A stretch of 64,000 bases of DNA from positions 248,001 to 312,000 of the forward strand of contig CAXXKO010000024.1 in assembly GCA_963666705.2 (NCBI GenBank). The letters run 5' to 3'. Shown here piece by piece: positions 57,046 through 64,000 of this stretch; the first letter of the stretch is position 1; every line of letters starts with the position of its first letter. Source of the DNA: G963666705 sp963666705 (GTDB taxonomy: Bacteria; Pseudomonadota; Alphaproteobacteria; CADEGL01). The position numbers were made by a program, and so were the translations under genes. The notes beneath the pieces are model-generated. The model saw only the letters and a list, made by a program, of their open reading frames with translations, did no database searches and was not told where the DNA came from.

Positions 57046-57786
57046 GTGGATGATGATCGCAAGACAATCCTTCTCACCGGGGCGAGCCGCGGCATCGGCC
57101 ACGCCACGGTCATGCGCTTCTCGCGCGAGGGCTGGCGCGTTCTCACCTGCAGCCGAGACGGCGTGCCGCCCGAGTGCAAGCGCGACCCCAACTGGCACCA
57201 CCACTTCACGGCCGATTTGACCGAGATCGAGAGCCTCATGACATTCATCGCCCAGGCCAACGAGGTCCTGGGCGACGATCCGCTCCACGCCCTCGTCAAC
57301 AATGCCGCCGTCTCGCCCAAGACATCGGCGAACGAGCGCCTCGGCGTCCTCGACGGGGCGCTCTCCACCTGGCGGCAGGTGTTCGAGATCAACTTTTTCG
57401 CCCCGCTGATCCTGGCCCGGGGGTTCGTCACCAGGCTGCACCGGGGCAAGGGCGCCATCGTCAACGTGACGTCGATCGCCGGCCACCATATCCATCCCTT
57501 CGCGGGGTCGGCCTATTCGACCTCGAAGGCCGCGCTGTCGGCGCTCACGCGTGAGATGGCGGGCGAGTTCGCCGACCTCGACGTGCGCGTGAACGCGGTG
57601 GCCCCGGGCGAGATCGAGACGGCCATGATCGGCCCCGAATACCAGTCTCTGATTCCCAAGATTCCCATGCATCGCATGGGTGAGCCGGGGGACGTGGCCG
57701 CCACGGTCTTCTACCTGTGCTCGCCCGACGCGACCTACGTGACGGGCACTGAAATCTTCGTCACCGGCGGCCAGCACCTGCTCTGA
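57046..57786 (+). CDS. SDR family oxidoreductase
   Basis: This is a 246-residue short-chain dehydrogenase/reductase. The Rossmann motif TGASRGIGHA is at residues 11-20, NNAAVS near 86, and the catalytic Tyr157-x3-Lys161 in SAYSTSKAALSALTREMAG. The C-terminal VNAVAPGEIETAMI and SPDATYVTGTEIFVTGGQ are typical. Cofactor and substrate are not readable. The GTG start at 57046 gives MDDDRKTILLTGAS. The gene begins 36 bp after the IS1202-like target repeat, so its native promoter may be displaced. Confidence 0.87.
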   Translation: MDDDRKTILLTGASRGIGHATVMRFSREGWRVLTCSRDGVPPECKRDPNWHHHFTADLTEIESLMTFIAQANEVLGDDPLHALVNNAAVSPKTSANERLGVLDGALSTWRQVFEINFFAPLILARGFVTRLHRGKGAIVNVTSIAGHHIHPFAGSAYSTSKAALSALTREMAGEFADLDVRVNAVAPGEIETAMIGPEYQSLIPKIPMHRMGEPGDVAATVFYLCSPDATYVTGTEIFVTGGQHLL

Positions 57787-57817
57787 GCCCGGCGGACGGA
57801 TCGTCGGGCCCCCGGGA

Positions 57818-58207
57818 TTACGCGTCCATCAAGCGGCGCTCGAGCCGGCGTAGCCTCTGGTGCAGGGCGATGCTGGCGTCCGCGATCTGGAGGAGGCGGG
57901 GGTCGAGCTCGGCCGGGCCCTCCAGCCCCTCGTCCAGCACCGCGATGCGCATGAGGCGCCATTCGGGCTCCAGCGCCTCGTGCCGGGTCATCTCGTCATT
58001 GTCGACGGCGCGCCACACCAGGATCCAGGCCATGGCGTCGATCAGGAGCGTACTGATTCGGGAAATCTCGAAGGCGTACCACGGCAAGGGGCCGGGTTCG
58101 GCCGGCGCGCGGTCGGCGTCGCGGCGGCCATCGCGCGCGTAGTCCCGGGCTTCCTCCAGGAGAGTCAGGGTCTCGTCGTGCAGCTTCTCGAGCCAGGCGC
58201 TGTCCAT
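57818..58207 (-). CDS. rcdA: DUF1465 / RcdA-like protein (regulator of CtrA degradation)
   Basis: This 129-residue all-helical protein has the DUF1465 pattern: LHDETLTLLEEARDYARDG, YAFEISRISTLLIDAMAWIL and WRAVDNDEMTR, then a C-terminal helix ending LHQRLRRLERRLMDA. In Caulobacter RcdA is an adaptor that helps ClpXP degrade CtrA, and this fold is almost confined to alphaproteobacteria. ATG 58207 begins MDSAWLEKL. Identification is by sequence pattern, not alignment, so the symbol is moderate confidence. A remnant of a related gene lies at 61261-61350. Confidence 0.7.
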   Translation of the reverse strand: MDSAWLEKLHDETLTLLEEARDYARDGRRDADRAPAEPGPLPWYAFEISRISTLLIDAMAWILVWRAVDNDEMTRHEALEPEWRLMRIAVLDEGLEGPAELDPRLLQIADASIALHQRLRRLERRLMDA

Positions 58208-58296
58208 GGTCCGCTCCCGGGCCGTCGGTTTTGCCGGCAACCTATCCCACCGGTCTATCGAACTGGTTAACGCCGGGCGCGTGTCCTGGTTCCTAT

Positions 58297-58410
58297 TAGA
58301 GCGTTTCCAGTTGGACTGGAATCGCTCCAGGCCGCAAGGCGGCCCGCCGGTCGTCCGGCGCGCCCGCGCAGGCGCGGACCTCTTGGTCCGCTGCCGCGAG
58401 CGAAACAAAC
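58297..58410 (+). repeat. Dispersed structured repeat, copy D
   Basis: It begins TAGAGCGTTTCC, contains CCGCAAGGCGG and GCGGACCTCTTGGTCCGC, and ends GCGAGCGAAACAAACG. The tail 58411-58446 closes with GGAACCGCTCTAG, the inverse of the element start (CTAGAGCGGTTCC in copy C). The full unit here may therefore be 150 bp with terminal inverted repeats. The closing CTAG (58443-58446) is the target of the IS1182 element. Confidence 0.85.
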
Positions 58411-58446
58411 GCTAGAGTGGGTCCGATCAAAGCGGAACCGCTCTAG

Positions 58447-59970
58447 GAGCCTGTCCGAGATTTGATGTTGTTGGCAAGCATTGGGGTGATGGCGAGTGGT
58501 CTTGTCGTGATTTTGGTGGTTTGGCTCATGGGTGGTTGCCTTCAGGGGCTTGGCGCGGCGAGAGGCATGATTGGTCTCGGCGTCTCATGGCGCTTGGGCG
58601 ACGGCGAGCTTGGCCAGGTTGTGGGCGGTGCAGATCATCGCCCATTCGCATGTGACCTTCTCACGGCCGCGCAGCAGGAACTGACGGAAGCCCCGGGCCT
58701 GCTTGATCTGGCCGAACACCGGCTCGACGGTCTGCTTGCGCAGGCGGTAGCGGCTGCGGCGCCCGGCGCGCCTGAGGGTGGCCGCCATGGCCGCGACCCG
58801 GCCGCCGGGCGGCGCGGCGCGCGGGCCCACGGCGGCGGCTTGGCCGTGCTTTTGCCGCCCGGTCGCGATGTAGGGCTTGATGCCCCGCCTATCGGCGGCC
58901 TCCAGGTTCGCCTTCGAGCAGTAGCCGGCGTCCGCCGATATCTCCCTGGGACGCCGCCCGAGGTTGGCTTCGATGGCGTCGATCAGGGGTTCGAGCTGGC
59001 CCTGGTCGCTGGTCGAATCGGTCAGGGCGTGGGCGACGATGATCTGGCGTTTGGCATCGACCGCGGCCTGGGCATTATAGCCCTGGATGAAGCCGTCCTT
59101 GGTCTTGAGGATGCGGCTCTCGGGGTCGGTGAAGTTGCGCTGCGCCTTGTCCGCCGGCACATCCGCCGGCGGCTTGGGCTTGGGTCCCGGGCGCTTCGGC
59201 GCCCGCGTCTGGGCGGCGCGCGCGGCCGCGTCCCGCGCCTCGGCCTCCAGGGCGGCCTTGGCCTCGCGAATCTTGGCCAGACGCTTGGCCTTGTCGGCGA
59301 CCCAGGCCGGCATCTCGTCGCCCCGCGCCGCGACCCCCAACGCCTCGTCCTCCGCCGCATCGGCCGCCGCCGCCCGATCGAGCCAGCTCTCGACCACCGC
59401 CTCGAGCCCGGCCTCCGCCCTGACCATGCGGGCGTAAGACATCGCCTTGTGCTTGGAGGCGTTGGCCTTGATCTTGGTGCCGTCCAGCGCCACATGGCCG
59501 AGCTTGACCAGCCCCGCCCGGCGGCACAGGGCCAGCACCTGCGCGAACAGCCCCGACAGCGCCGCGAGATGGCGCTTGCGGAAATCCGAGATGGTGCGGA
59601 AGTCGGGCCGCTGCATCCCCGTCACCGCCATGAAGTCGACGCGCTCCTCACACCCCCTGGCGATGCGGCGCGACGAATAGACGCCGACGCTGTAGGCGTA
59701 CAGCAACAGCGCCACCATCATCACCGGGTGGTAGGGCGGCTGGCCGCGCGCCTCGCCATAGGCCGCAAAGATCGCCGACAGGTCCAGGCTCTCGCGCACC
59801 GCATCCCGCACCAGGTGCGCCGCGTGTCCCGCCGGCACGAAGTCATGGACCGAAGCCGGCAACAGCCAGACCTGATCCACGTCCCAAGCTCGAAAGGTTT
59901 TGCTCATGCCGTTTAACGAATCACACTCCGATACCCACGTCGAGCCAAATCCGAATTCTCGGACAGGCTC
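58447..59970 (-). mobile_element. IS1182-family insertion sequence, apparently intact (1524 bp)
   Basis: The termini are inverted repeats GAGCCTGTCCGAGA (left, continuing TTTG) and GAGCCTGTCCGAGAATT (right, inward). They are flanked by the 4-bp palindrome CTAG at 58443-58446 and 59971-59974. Palindromic 4-bp targets are known for IS1182. The left CTAG is the end of repeat copy D and the right CTAG covers the hemA stop codon, so the element split the repeat-hemA junction. Confidence 0.9.
58585..59907 (-). CDS. IS1182 family transposase
   Basis: This is a 440-residue transposase. The N-terminal DUF772-like domain includes HPVMMVALLLYAYSVGVYSS and DFRTISDFRKRHLAALSGLF. The catalytic core includes HVALDGTKIKANASKHKAM, the downstream DPESRILKTKDGFIQGYNAQ and ISADAGYCSKANLEA. 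The C-terminal part reads RKQTVEPVFGQIKQARGFRQ. The middle (~residues 160-240) is a low-complexity Ala/Lys/Arg-rich helical linker typical of the family. The frame is intact. Confidence 0.9.
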   Translation of the reverse strand: MSKTFRAWDVDQVWLLPASVHDFVPAGHAAHLVRDAVRESLDLSAIFAAYGEARGQPPYHPVMMVALLLYAYSVGVYSSRRIARGCEERVDFMAVTGMQRPDFRTISDFRKRHLAALSGLFAQVLALCRRAGLVKLGHVALDGTKIKANASKHKAMSYARMVRAEAGLEAVVESWLDRAAAADAAEDEALGVAARGDEMPAWVADKAKRLAKIREAKAALEAEARDAAARAAQTRAPKRPGPKPKPPADVPADKAQRNFTDPESRILKTKDGFIQGYNAQAAVDAKRQIIVAHALTDSTSDQGQLEPLIDAIEANLGRRPREISADAGYCSKANLEAADRRGIKPYIATGRQKHGQAAAVGPRAAPPGGRVAAMAATLRRAGRRSRYRLRKQTVEPVFGQIKQARGFRQFLLRGREKVTCEWAMICTAHNLAKLAVAQAP

Positions 59971-61182
59971 CTAGGCCGCGAATTCGAGCTGCAGCAGGGT
60001 CCAGGTCTCGCAAAGGCCCGCGACGAGTTGTGCCATCATCTCGTCGGTGTGGAGCGGCGAGGGCGTGAAGCGCAGGCGTTCGGTGCCGCGCGGCACGGTC
60101 GGGTAGTTGATGGGCTGGACGTAGATGCCGTGGCGGGTCAGGAGCTCGTCGCTCGCCAGCTTGCACAATCGCGCGTCGCCCACCAGCACCGGCACGATGT
60201 GGCTTTCCGACGGCATCACCGGCAACCCGGCCTCGCCCAGCATGCGCTTGAGGCGTGCGGCGCGCTCCTGATGCCGCTCGCGCTCGGCGCCGCTCGTCTT
60301 CAGGTGCCGGACGCTCGCGAGGGCGGCGGCGGCGATGGCGGGTGCCAGGGCCGTCGTGAAAATGAAGGCCGGCGCGTGGGAGCGCACGGCGTCGACGAGC
60401 GCGGCCGAGGCGGCGATGTATCCGCCCATGACGCCGAAGGCCTTGGCGAGCGTGCCTTCGATGACCGTGAGCCGCTCCATCACGCCTTCGCGCTCGGCGA
60501 CGCCCGCGCCATGGGGGCCGTAGAGGCCGACGGCGTGCACCTCGTCGAGGTAGGTCATGGCGCCGTAACGCTCGGCCAAATCGCAGATCTCCGCGATGGG
60601 GGCGATGTCGCCATCCATCGAATAGACGGACTCGAAGGCCACGAGCTTGGGGCGGCCCGGATCGGCGGCGGCGAGCAGCGCCTCGAGATGCGCGAGGTCG
60701 TTGTGGCGGAAGATTTGCTTTTCCGCCCCGCCGTGGCGGATGCCCTCGATCATCGAGGCGTGGTTGAGCTGGTCGGAGAACAGCACGCAGTCGCCCAGGA
60801 GGCGCGTGATGGTGCTGAGGGTCGCCTCGTTCGAAATGTAGCCCGAGGTGAAGAGGAGGGCGGCTTCCTTGCCATGCAGCGCGGCGAGCTCGCTCTCCAG
60901 GAGCACGTGAATGTGGTTGGTGCCGGAGATGTTGCGGGTGCCGCCCGCGCCCGCGCCGTAGCGCGCCGCCGCCTCGCGCATCGCGCCCACGACCGCCGGG
61001 TGCTGACCCATGCCGAGATAGTCGTTGGAGCACCAGACGATGACCTCTTCCGGGCCCGACGGCCCGTGGCGCGTGGCCCGTGGGAAGGACCCCGCCTTGC
61101 GCTCGAGGTCGGCGAAGACACGGTAGCGCCCTTCGGCCTTGAGCTGTGCGATCGCGTCTCGGAATCGGGCCTCGTAGTCCAT
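59971..61182 (-). CDS. hemA: 5-aminolevulinate synthase
   Basis: This 403-residue PLP enzyme condenses glycine with succinyl-CoA, the first step of heme synthesis in alphaproteobacteria (Shemin route). Motifs: VWCSNDYLGMGQHP, GTRNISGTNHIHVLLE, YLDEVHAVGLYGPHGAG (Asp213 and His216 contact PLP) and TLAKAFGVMGGY with Schiff-base Lys247. ATG 61182 has GGAGG 9 bp upstream. The TAG stop is part of the CTAG that the IS1182 element duplicated, so the coding end is intact. Confidence 0.96.
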   Translation of the reverse strand: MDYEARFRDAIAQLKAEGRYRVFADLERKAGSFPRATRHGPSGPEEVIVWCSNDYLGMGQHPAVVGAMREAAARYGAGAGGTRNISGTNHIHVLLESELAALHGKEAALLFTSGYISNEATLSTITRLLGDCVLFSDQLNHASMIEGIRHGGAEKQIFRHNDLAHLEALLAAADPGRPKLVAFESVYSMDGDIAPIAEICDLAERYGAMTYLDEVHAVGLYGPHGAGVAEREGVMERLTVIEGTLAKAFGVMGGYIAASAALVDAVRSHAPAFIFTTALAPAIAAAALASVRHLKTSGAERERHQERAARLKRMLGEAGLPVMPSESHIVPVLVGDARLCKLASDELLTRHGIYVQPINYPTVPRGTERLRFTPSPLHTDEMMAQLVAGLCETWTLLQLEFAA

Positions 61183-61260
61183 CGCTGCTTGCCTCCGCGT
61201 CCACCCCACCACCGCGGCGTCAGGACGCGCCGCCGGGTGGTCGGGCTCATCCCAATCGGG

Positions 61261-61350
61261 TTACGCGTCCATCAGCCGCCGCTCGAGCCCGCCCAATCGA
61301 GCATATAGGGTCAGGCTGGTATCGAGCAACGGGCGCAGGCGCGGCTCCAT
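61261..61350 (-). pseudogene. Remnant of a second RcdA-like (DUF1465) gene
   Basis: The last 29 codons on the minus strand read MEPRLRPLLDTSLTLYARLG, then GLERRLMDA and TAA. This parallels the end of the RcdA-like gene at 57818 (ELDPRLLQIADASIALHQRL then RRLERRLMDA), and the DNA around the stop (TTACGCGTCCATCA) is identical. No upstream part of the domain is present before the chemoreceptor gene. It is a truncated duplicate or a scar of a rearrangement, unlikely to be expressed. Confidence 0.6.
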
Positions 61351-61378
61351 GTCATACGGCTCGAGGCACGGCGCGCCC

Positions 61379-62707
61379 CTAGGCCTCGCGGATCTGCCTG
61401 ACGAAGCCGTCGACCTCGCTGCCGAGCATTTCGGCCTGTGTCGCGATATCGCCGCTGGCGGAGAGGACGTTCCGGGTCGACTCGCCGGCATCGGTCGCGG
61501 CCTGGGTGACGCTGACGATATTGGCCGAGACCTCGCCCGTGCCCTGGGCCGCCTGCTGCACGTTGCGGGCGATCTCCTGGGTGGCGGCGCGCTGCTCCTC
61601 GACGGCGGCGGAGATCGTGGTGCCGATCTCGCTGATCTCCTTGATGGTCTCGCCGATGGAGTTGATGGCGGTGCCCGCCTCGTTGGTGACCGCCTGCATG
61701 GCGCCGATCTGGCCGGCGATGTCCTCGGTGGCCTTGGCCGTCTGGTTGGCGAGGCTCTTGACCTCGGAGGCGACGACGGCGAAGCCCTTGCCGGCGTCTC
61801 CCGCCCGCGCGGCCTCGATCGTGGCATTGAGCGCCAGGAGGTTGGTCTGCTCGGCGATGTCGGAGATGAGCTTCACCACCTCGCCGATCTTCTGGGCCGT
61901 CGCGGCCATGTTCTTGACGGTCTCGTTGGTGCGCTCCGCCTCCTCGACGGCCTTGCCGGCGATGTCGGAGGACTGGTCGACCTGGCGGCCGATCTCGCTG
62001 ATGGAGTTGGACATCTCCTCGGCGGCGGAGGCGACGGTCTGGACGTTGGTCGTGGTCTCCTCGGCGGCGGTGGCGGCGGCGCTGGTCTGGTTGCTGGTCT
62101 GCTCGGCCGTCGCCGTCATGGCCTCGGCGGTGGACTGCATCTCGGACGCGGCCGAGGAGACGGTATCGACCACGCCCTTGACCTTGGAGTCGAGGTCGTC
62201 GGCGAGGGTGTTGAGCTTCTCCTTGAACTGGACGCTGTTCTCTTCGTTGTAGGCGGTCATGGCCAGGTCCATGTCGAGGAACACGGCCTTGTTGATGGCG
62301 GCCACGGCGCGGACCGTGCGGTCCGATTTCTTGCGGTGGGTGGCGGCGACGATGTCGAGCAGCTTGTTGAGGGTGTAGCAGTAGCTGCCCATGTACCACT
62401 GAGCGTCGAGGCCGATGCGGCTGTGGACGCGGCCGATGCGCTCGACGCCCTGAAAGTAGGCCTCGTCGAAGGTGCCGCTGAAGAGGCGCGCCCAATGCTC
62501 CTTCTGGGCGTCCTTGAGGCGGGAGGCCTGGTCGCCGACCAGGGCGCGCACCTGGCCCCACTCGGTGACGTGTGCGTAGAAGCCCTCGAGGATCTCGTCG
62601 ATATGCTTGTGCAGTATCGGCGCGAACTCGCTCAGGGCCTCACGCGTGGCGTCGTCGATCAGCAGGAAGCGGAAACGCTCGTCGCGGATGTTTTGCGTGT
62701 CGGACAT
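61379..62707 (-). CDS. Globin-coupled methyl-accepting chemotaxis protein
   Basis: This is a 442-residue soluble chemoreceptor. Residues ~1-165 match the protoglobin/globin-coupled sensor domain: KEHWARLFSGTFDEAYFQG with proximal His71 candidate, then RIGRVHSRIGLDAQWYMGSY. No transmembrane segment is present, so it is cytoplasmic like HemAT. The signalling half (~200-430) contains the MCP hairpin tip DIAEQTNLLALNATIEAARA. It probably senses O2, or another heme ligand, and drives aerotaxis through CheA/CheW encoded elsewhere. Confidence 0.9.
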   Translation of the reverse strand: MSDTQNIRDERFRFLLIDDATREALSEFAPILHKHIDEILEGFYAHVTEWGQVRALVGDQASRLKDAQKEHWARLFSGTFDEAYFQGVERIGRVHSRIGLDAQWYMGSYCYTLNKLLDIVAATHRKKSDRTVRAVAAINKAVFLDMDLAMTAYNEENSVQFKEKLNTLADDLDSKVKGVVDTVSSAASEMQSTAEAMTATAEQTSNQTSAAATAAEETTTNVQTVASAAEEMSNSISEIGRQVDQSSDIAGKAVEEAERTNETVKNMAATAQKIGEVVKLISDIAEQTNLLALNATIEAARAGDAGKGFAVVASEVKSLANQTAKATEDIAGQIGAMQAVTNEAGTAINSIGETIKEISEIGTTISAAVEEQRAATQEIARNVQQAAQGTGEVSANIVSVTQAATDAGESTRNVLSASGDIATQAEMLGSEVDGFVRQIREA

Positions 62708-62996
62708 CTCGGTCCTTCCGTCATGTTGTGGTGTGTCGTAGACAGTGGGGGCGAAATTTGTCCGACAAATATTATCTGACAGAATTAATTAAGGATTAAT
62801 CTTGCGAAGCAACCGTAATTTTTAACAAATTTTCCGACCATTGTATGGAATAGTAAAATCATCCCAACATACCGGAATACAACAGTATAATAGCGAGATT
62901 CAGCCTTGGCCGGCGTGATAAATCATTACTTTTTATAGGGTAAACGGCCCAGGCGGATGTCGATCGAGCCTTGGCCACCAGGTCTTCGCGGCGCGG
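62708..62996. other. AT-rich intergenic region between rpoH and the chemoreceptor
   Basis: These 289 bp are clearly richer in A+T than anything else in the window (for example TTAATTAAGGATTAATC and TTTTTAACAAATTTTCCG). They hold no plausible gene. They should contain the chemoreceptor promoter and the rpoH terminator, both read on the minus strand. TGTCCGACAAATATTATCTG near 62759 could be a promoter or operator. Confidence 0.5.
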
Positions 62997-63863
62997 TCAG
63001 GCCGGCAGGTCGTCCTTGCCGCGCAAGGGGATCATGGCGGATTTGAGCTTGGCAAGGGCCACCGCCTCGAGCTGACGGACACGCTCCTTGGAGAGGCCGA
63101 GCTCGCCGGCGAGGGCGGCGAATGTCGCCTTGGCCTCGTCGAGGTAGCGCTTGCGGATGATGACCTGCTCGCGCGGGCTCAGGGACTCCATGGCGCGGCC
63201 CAGGAGGTCGCGCCAGAAGCGGCCCTCGCTCTCCGCCGCCAGCGCCTCCTCGGGGTTGGCGCGCTCGTCCGCCACCCGGTCCAGCCAGTCCTCCTTGACC
63301 TGCCCGCCCGGGCGGGCGTTGAGCGACCAGTCCGCGCTTGCCGCGCGCCGGGCCATGGTGAAGACGTCGCGCACCGGAATGCCGAAGCGCTTCGACAGGC
63401 GCTCGGCCATATCGTCGCTCAGGGCATCGGCGCCCCCCAACACGTCGTCCTTGAGCTTGCGCAGGTTGAGGAAGAGCGACTTCTGCGCCGCCGTGGTGCT
63501 GACCCGGACGAGGGACCAGGAGCGCACCACGTATTCCTGCATCGAGGCGCGGATCCACCACATGGCATAGGTCGAGAGCCGCGCGTCGCGCTCGGGGTTG
63601 AAGCGGCGCACCGCATGGATGAGGCCGATGGTGCCCTCCTGCACCAGATCCGCCATGGGCAGGCCGTAGCTGCGGTAGGTGCGGGCGATGCGGATGACGA
63701 AGCGCAGGTGACTGGCGACGAGGCGGGCCGAGGCGGCGGCATCGCCACGCCGGCTGCGCCGGGCGAGCGACAGCTCCTCCTCCCGGCTGAGCATGGGCTG
63801 GCGCCGGACATCCTTGATAAAGCTTGCCGCAAGGGCGAACCGGCTGTCGCGGACGGCTCTCAT
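62997..63863 (-). CDS. rpoH: RNA polymerase sigma-32 factor
   Basis: This is a 288-residue sigma-70-family group 3 factor for heat-shock genes. Region 2 reads ADLVQEGTIGLIHAVRRFNP, and the -10 recognition part STYAMWWIRASMQEYVVRSW. The RpoH box is QKSLFLNLRK (residues 127-136; QRKLFFNLR in E. coli), which separates it from housekeeping sigma. Region 4 has LGLSKERVRQLEAVALAKLK. ATG 63863 follows GGGGGAGG at about 9 bp. Some alphaproteobacteria have two rpoH genes; this could be either. Confidence 0.9.
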   Translation of the reverse strand: MRAVRDSRFALAASFIKDVRRQPMLSREEELSLARRSRRGDAAASARLVASHLRFVIRIARTYRSYGLPMADLVQEGTIGLIHAVRRFNPERDARLSTYAMWWIRASMQEYVVRSWSLVRVSTTAAQKSLFLNLRKLKDDVLGGADALSDDMAERLSKRFGIPVRDVFTMARRAASADWSLNARPGGQVKEDWLDRVADERANPEEALAAESEGRFWRDLLGRAMESLSPREQVIIRKRYLDEAKATFAALAGELGLSKERVRQLEAVALAKLKSAMIPLRGKDDLPA

Positions 63864-64000
63864 CACATCGCCTCCCCCCCCGGAAGCCGACAATCGCACA
63901 GGCTCGGAGGAAGTCAAACCGGTTTTTGCCGGCGCGATCCGACCCCACGGAGGGGTTTCGGCCCCGGGCCGAAGCTGGCACACTATGGCCGTGACGAGCG

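Overview
The window is a GC-rich chromosomal segment of an alphaproteobacterium, probably a Rhodospirillales-like lineage. The lineage call rests on gene content and order. There is a nuoF-N run followed directly by birA, coaX, an RNase J gene and a methylmalonyl-CoA epimerase gene. There is also a Shemin-type 5-aminolevulinate synthase (hemA), a DUF1465/RcdA-type cell-cycle gene, an xseB-ispA-dxs cluster and a sigma-32 gene. I see no rRNA or tRNA genes, no CRISPR array and no prophage.

Layout. 1-10862: complex I genes nuoF (5' end outside the window) to nuoN, with a 267-bp fold-back element between nuoM and nuoN. 10859-15113: tightly packed housekeeping genes birA, coaX, rnj, mce and tag. 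15169-21121: a three-domain Rid protein followed by two tandem paralogous molybdenum-hydroxylase large subunits. 21122-28599: an insertion-sequence island with an intact IS1595-type element, an IS256-type element with an amber codon in its transposase, a broken ammonium-transporter gene, and an IS21-type element that itself carries an IS3-type element inside istB. 28600-34027: a truncated CoA-transferase gene, a Nudix hydrolase, a ferredoxin-reductase-type flavoprotein, a DedA protein, a ParDE module, a PaaG-type enoyl-CoA hydratase, an ArsR regulator and TusA. 34046-39535: an RND efflux pump with its adaptor, divergent from an HDAC-like deacetylase. 39613-49187: xseB-ispA-dxs, then an inserted block (PEP-mutase-family enzyme, duplicated MFS genes, frameshifted class III aminotransferase), then tlyA and a TrmA/RumA-type RNA methyltransferase. 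49276-57786: an acyl-CoA dehydrogenase resembling 3-sulfinopropanoyl-CoA desulfinase, an AhpD-like protein, aroC, fabI, a glycine-zipper lipoprotein, pdxH, a CDF transporter, an IS1202/ISNCY-like element and an SDR. 57818-63863: an RcdA-like gene, an IS1182-type element, hemA, a remnant of a second RcdA-like gene, a globin-coupled chemoreceptor and rpoH.

Central metabolism and cofactor supply dominate: respiration (nuo), biotin, CoA, PLP and heme cofactors, isoprenoids (ispA, dxs), aromatic amino acids (aroC) and fatty acids (fabI). The accessory interest is in mobile DNA. For five elements the exact ends and target duplications can be read (IS1595, IS256, IS3, IS1202-like, IS1182). A structured repeat of about 115 bp occurs at three loci, always against gene 3' ends, and it supplies TAG stop codons to neighbouring genes. 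One IS has landed on the CTAG at the edge of a repeat copy. Several single-base indels in G/C runs (amtB, istB, the aminotransferase) are either genuine decay or consensus errors, and the sequence alone cannot decide between these.
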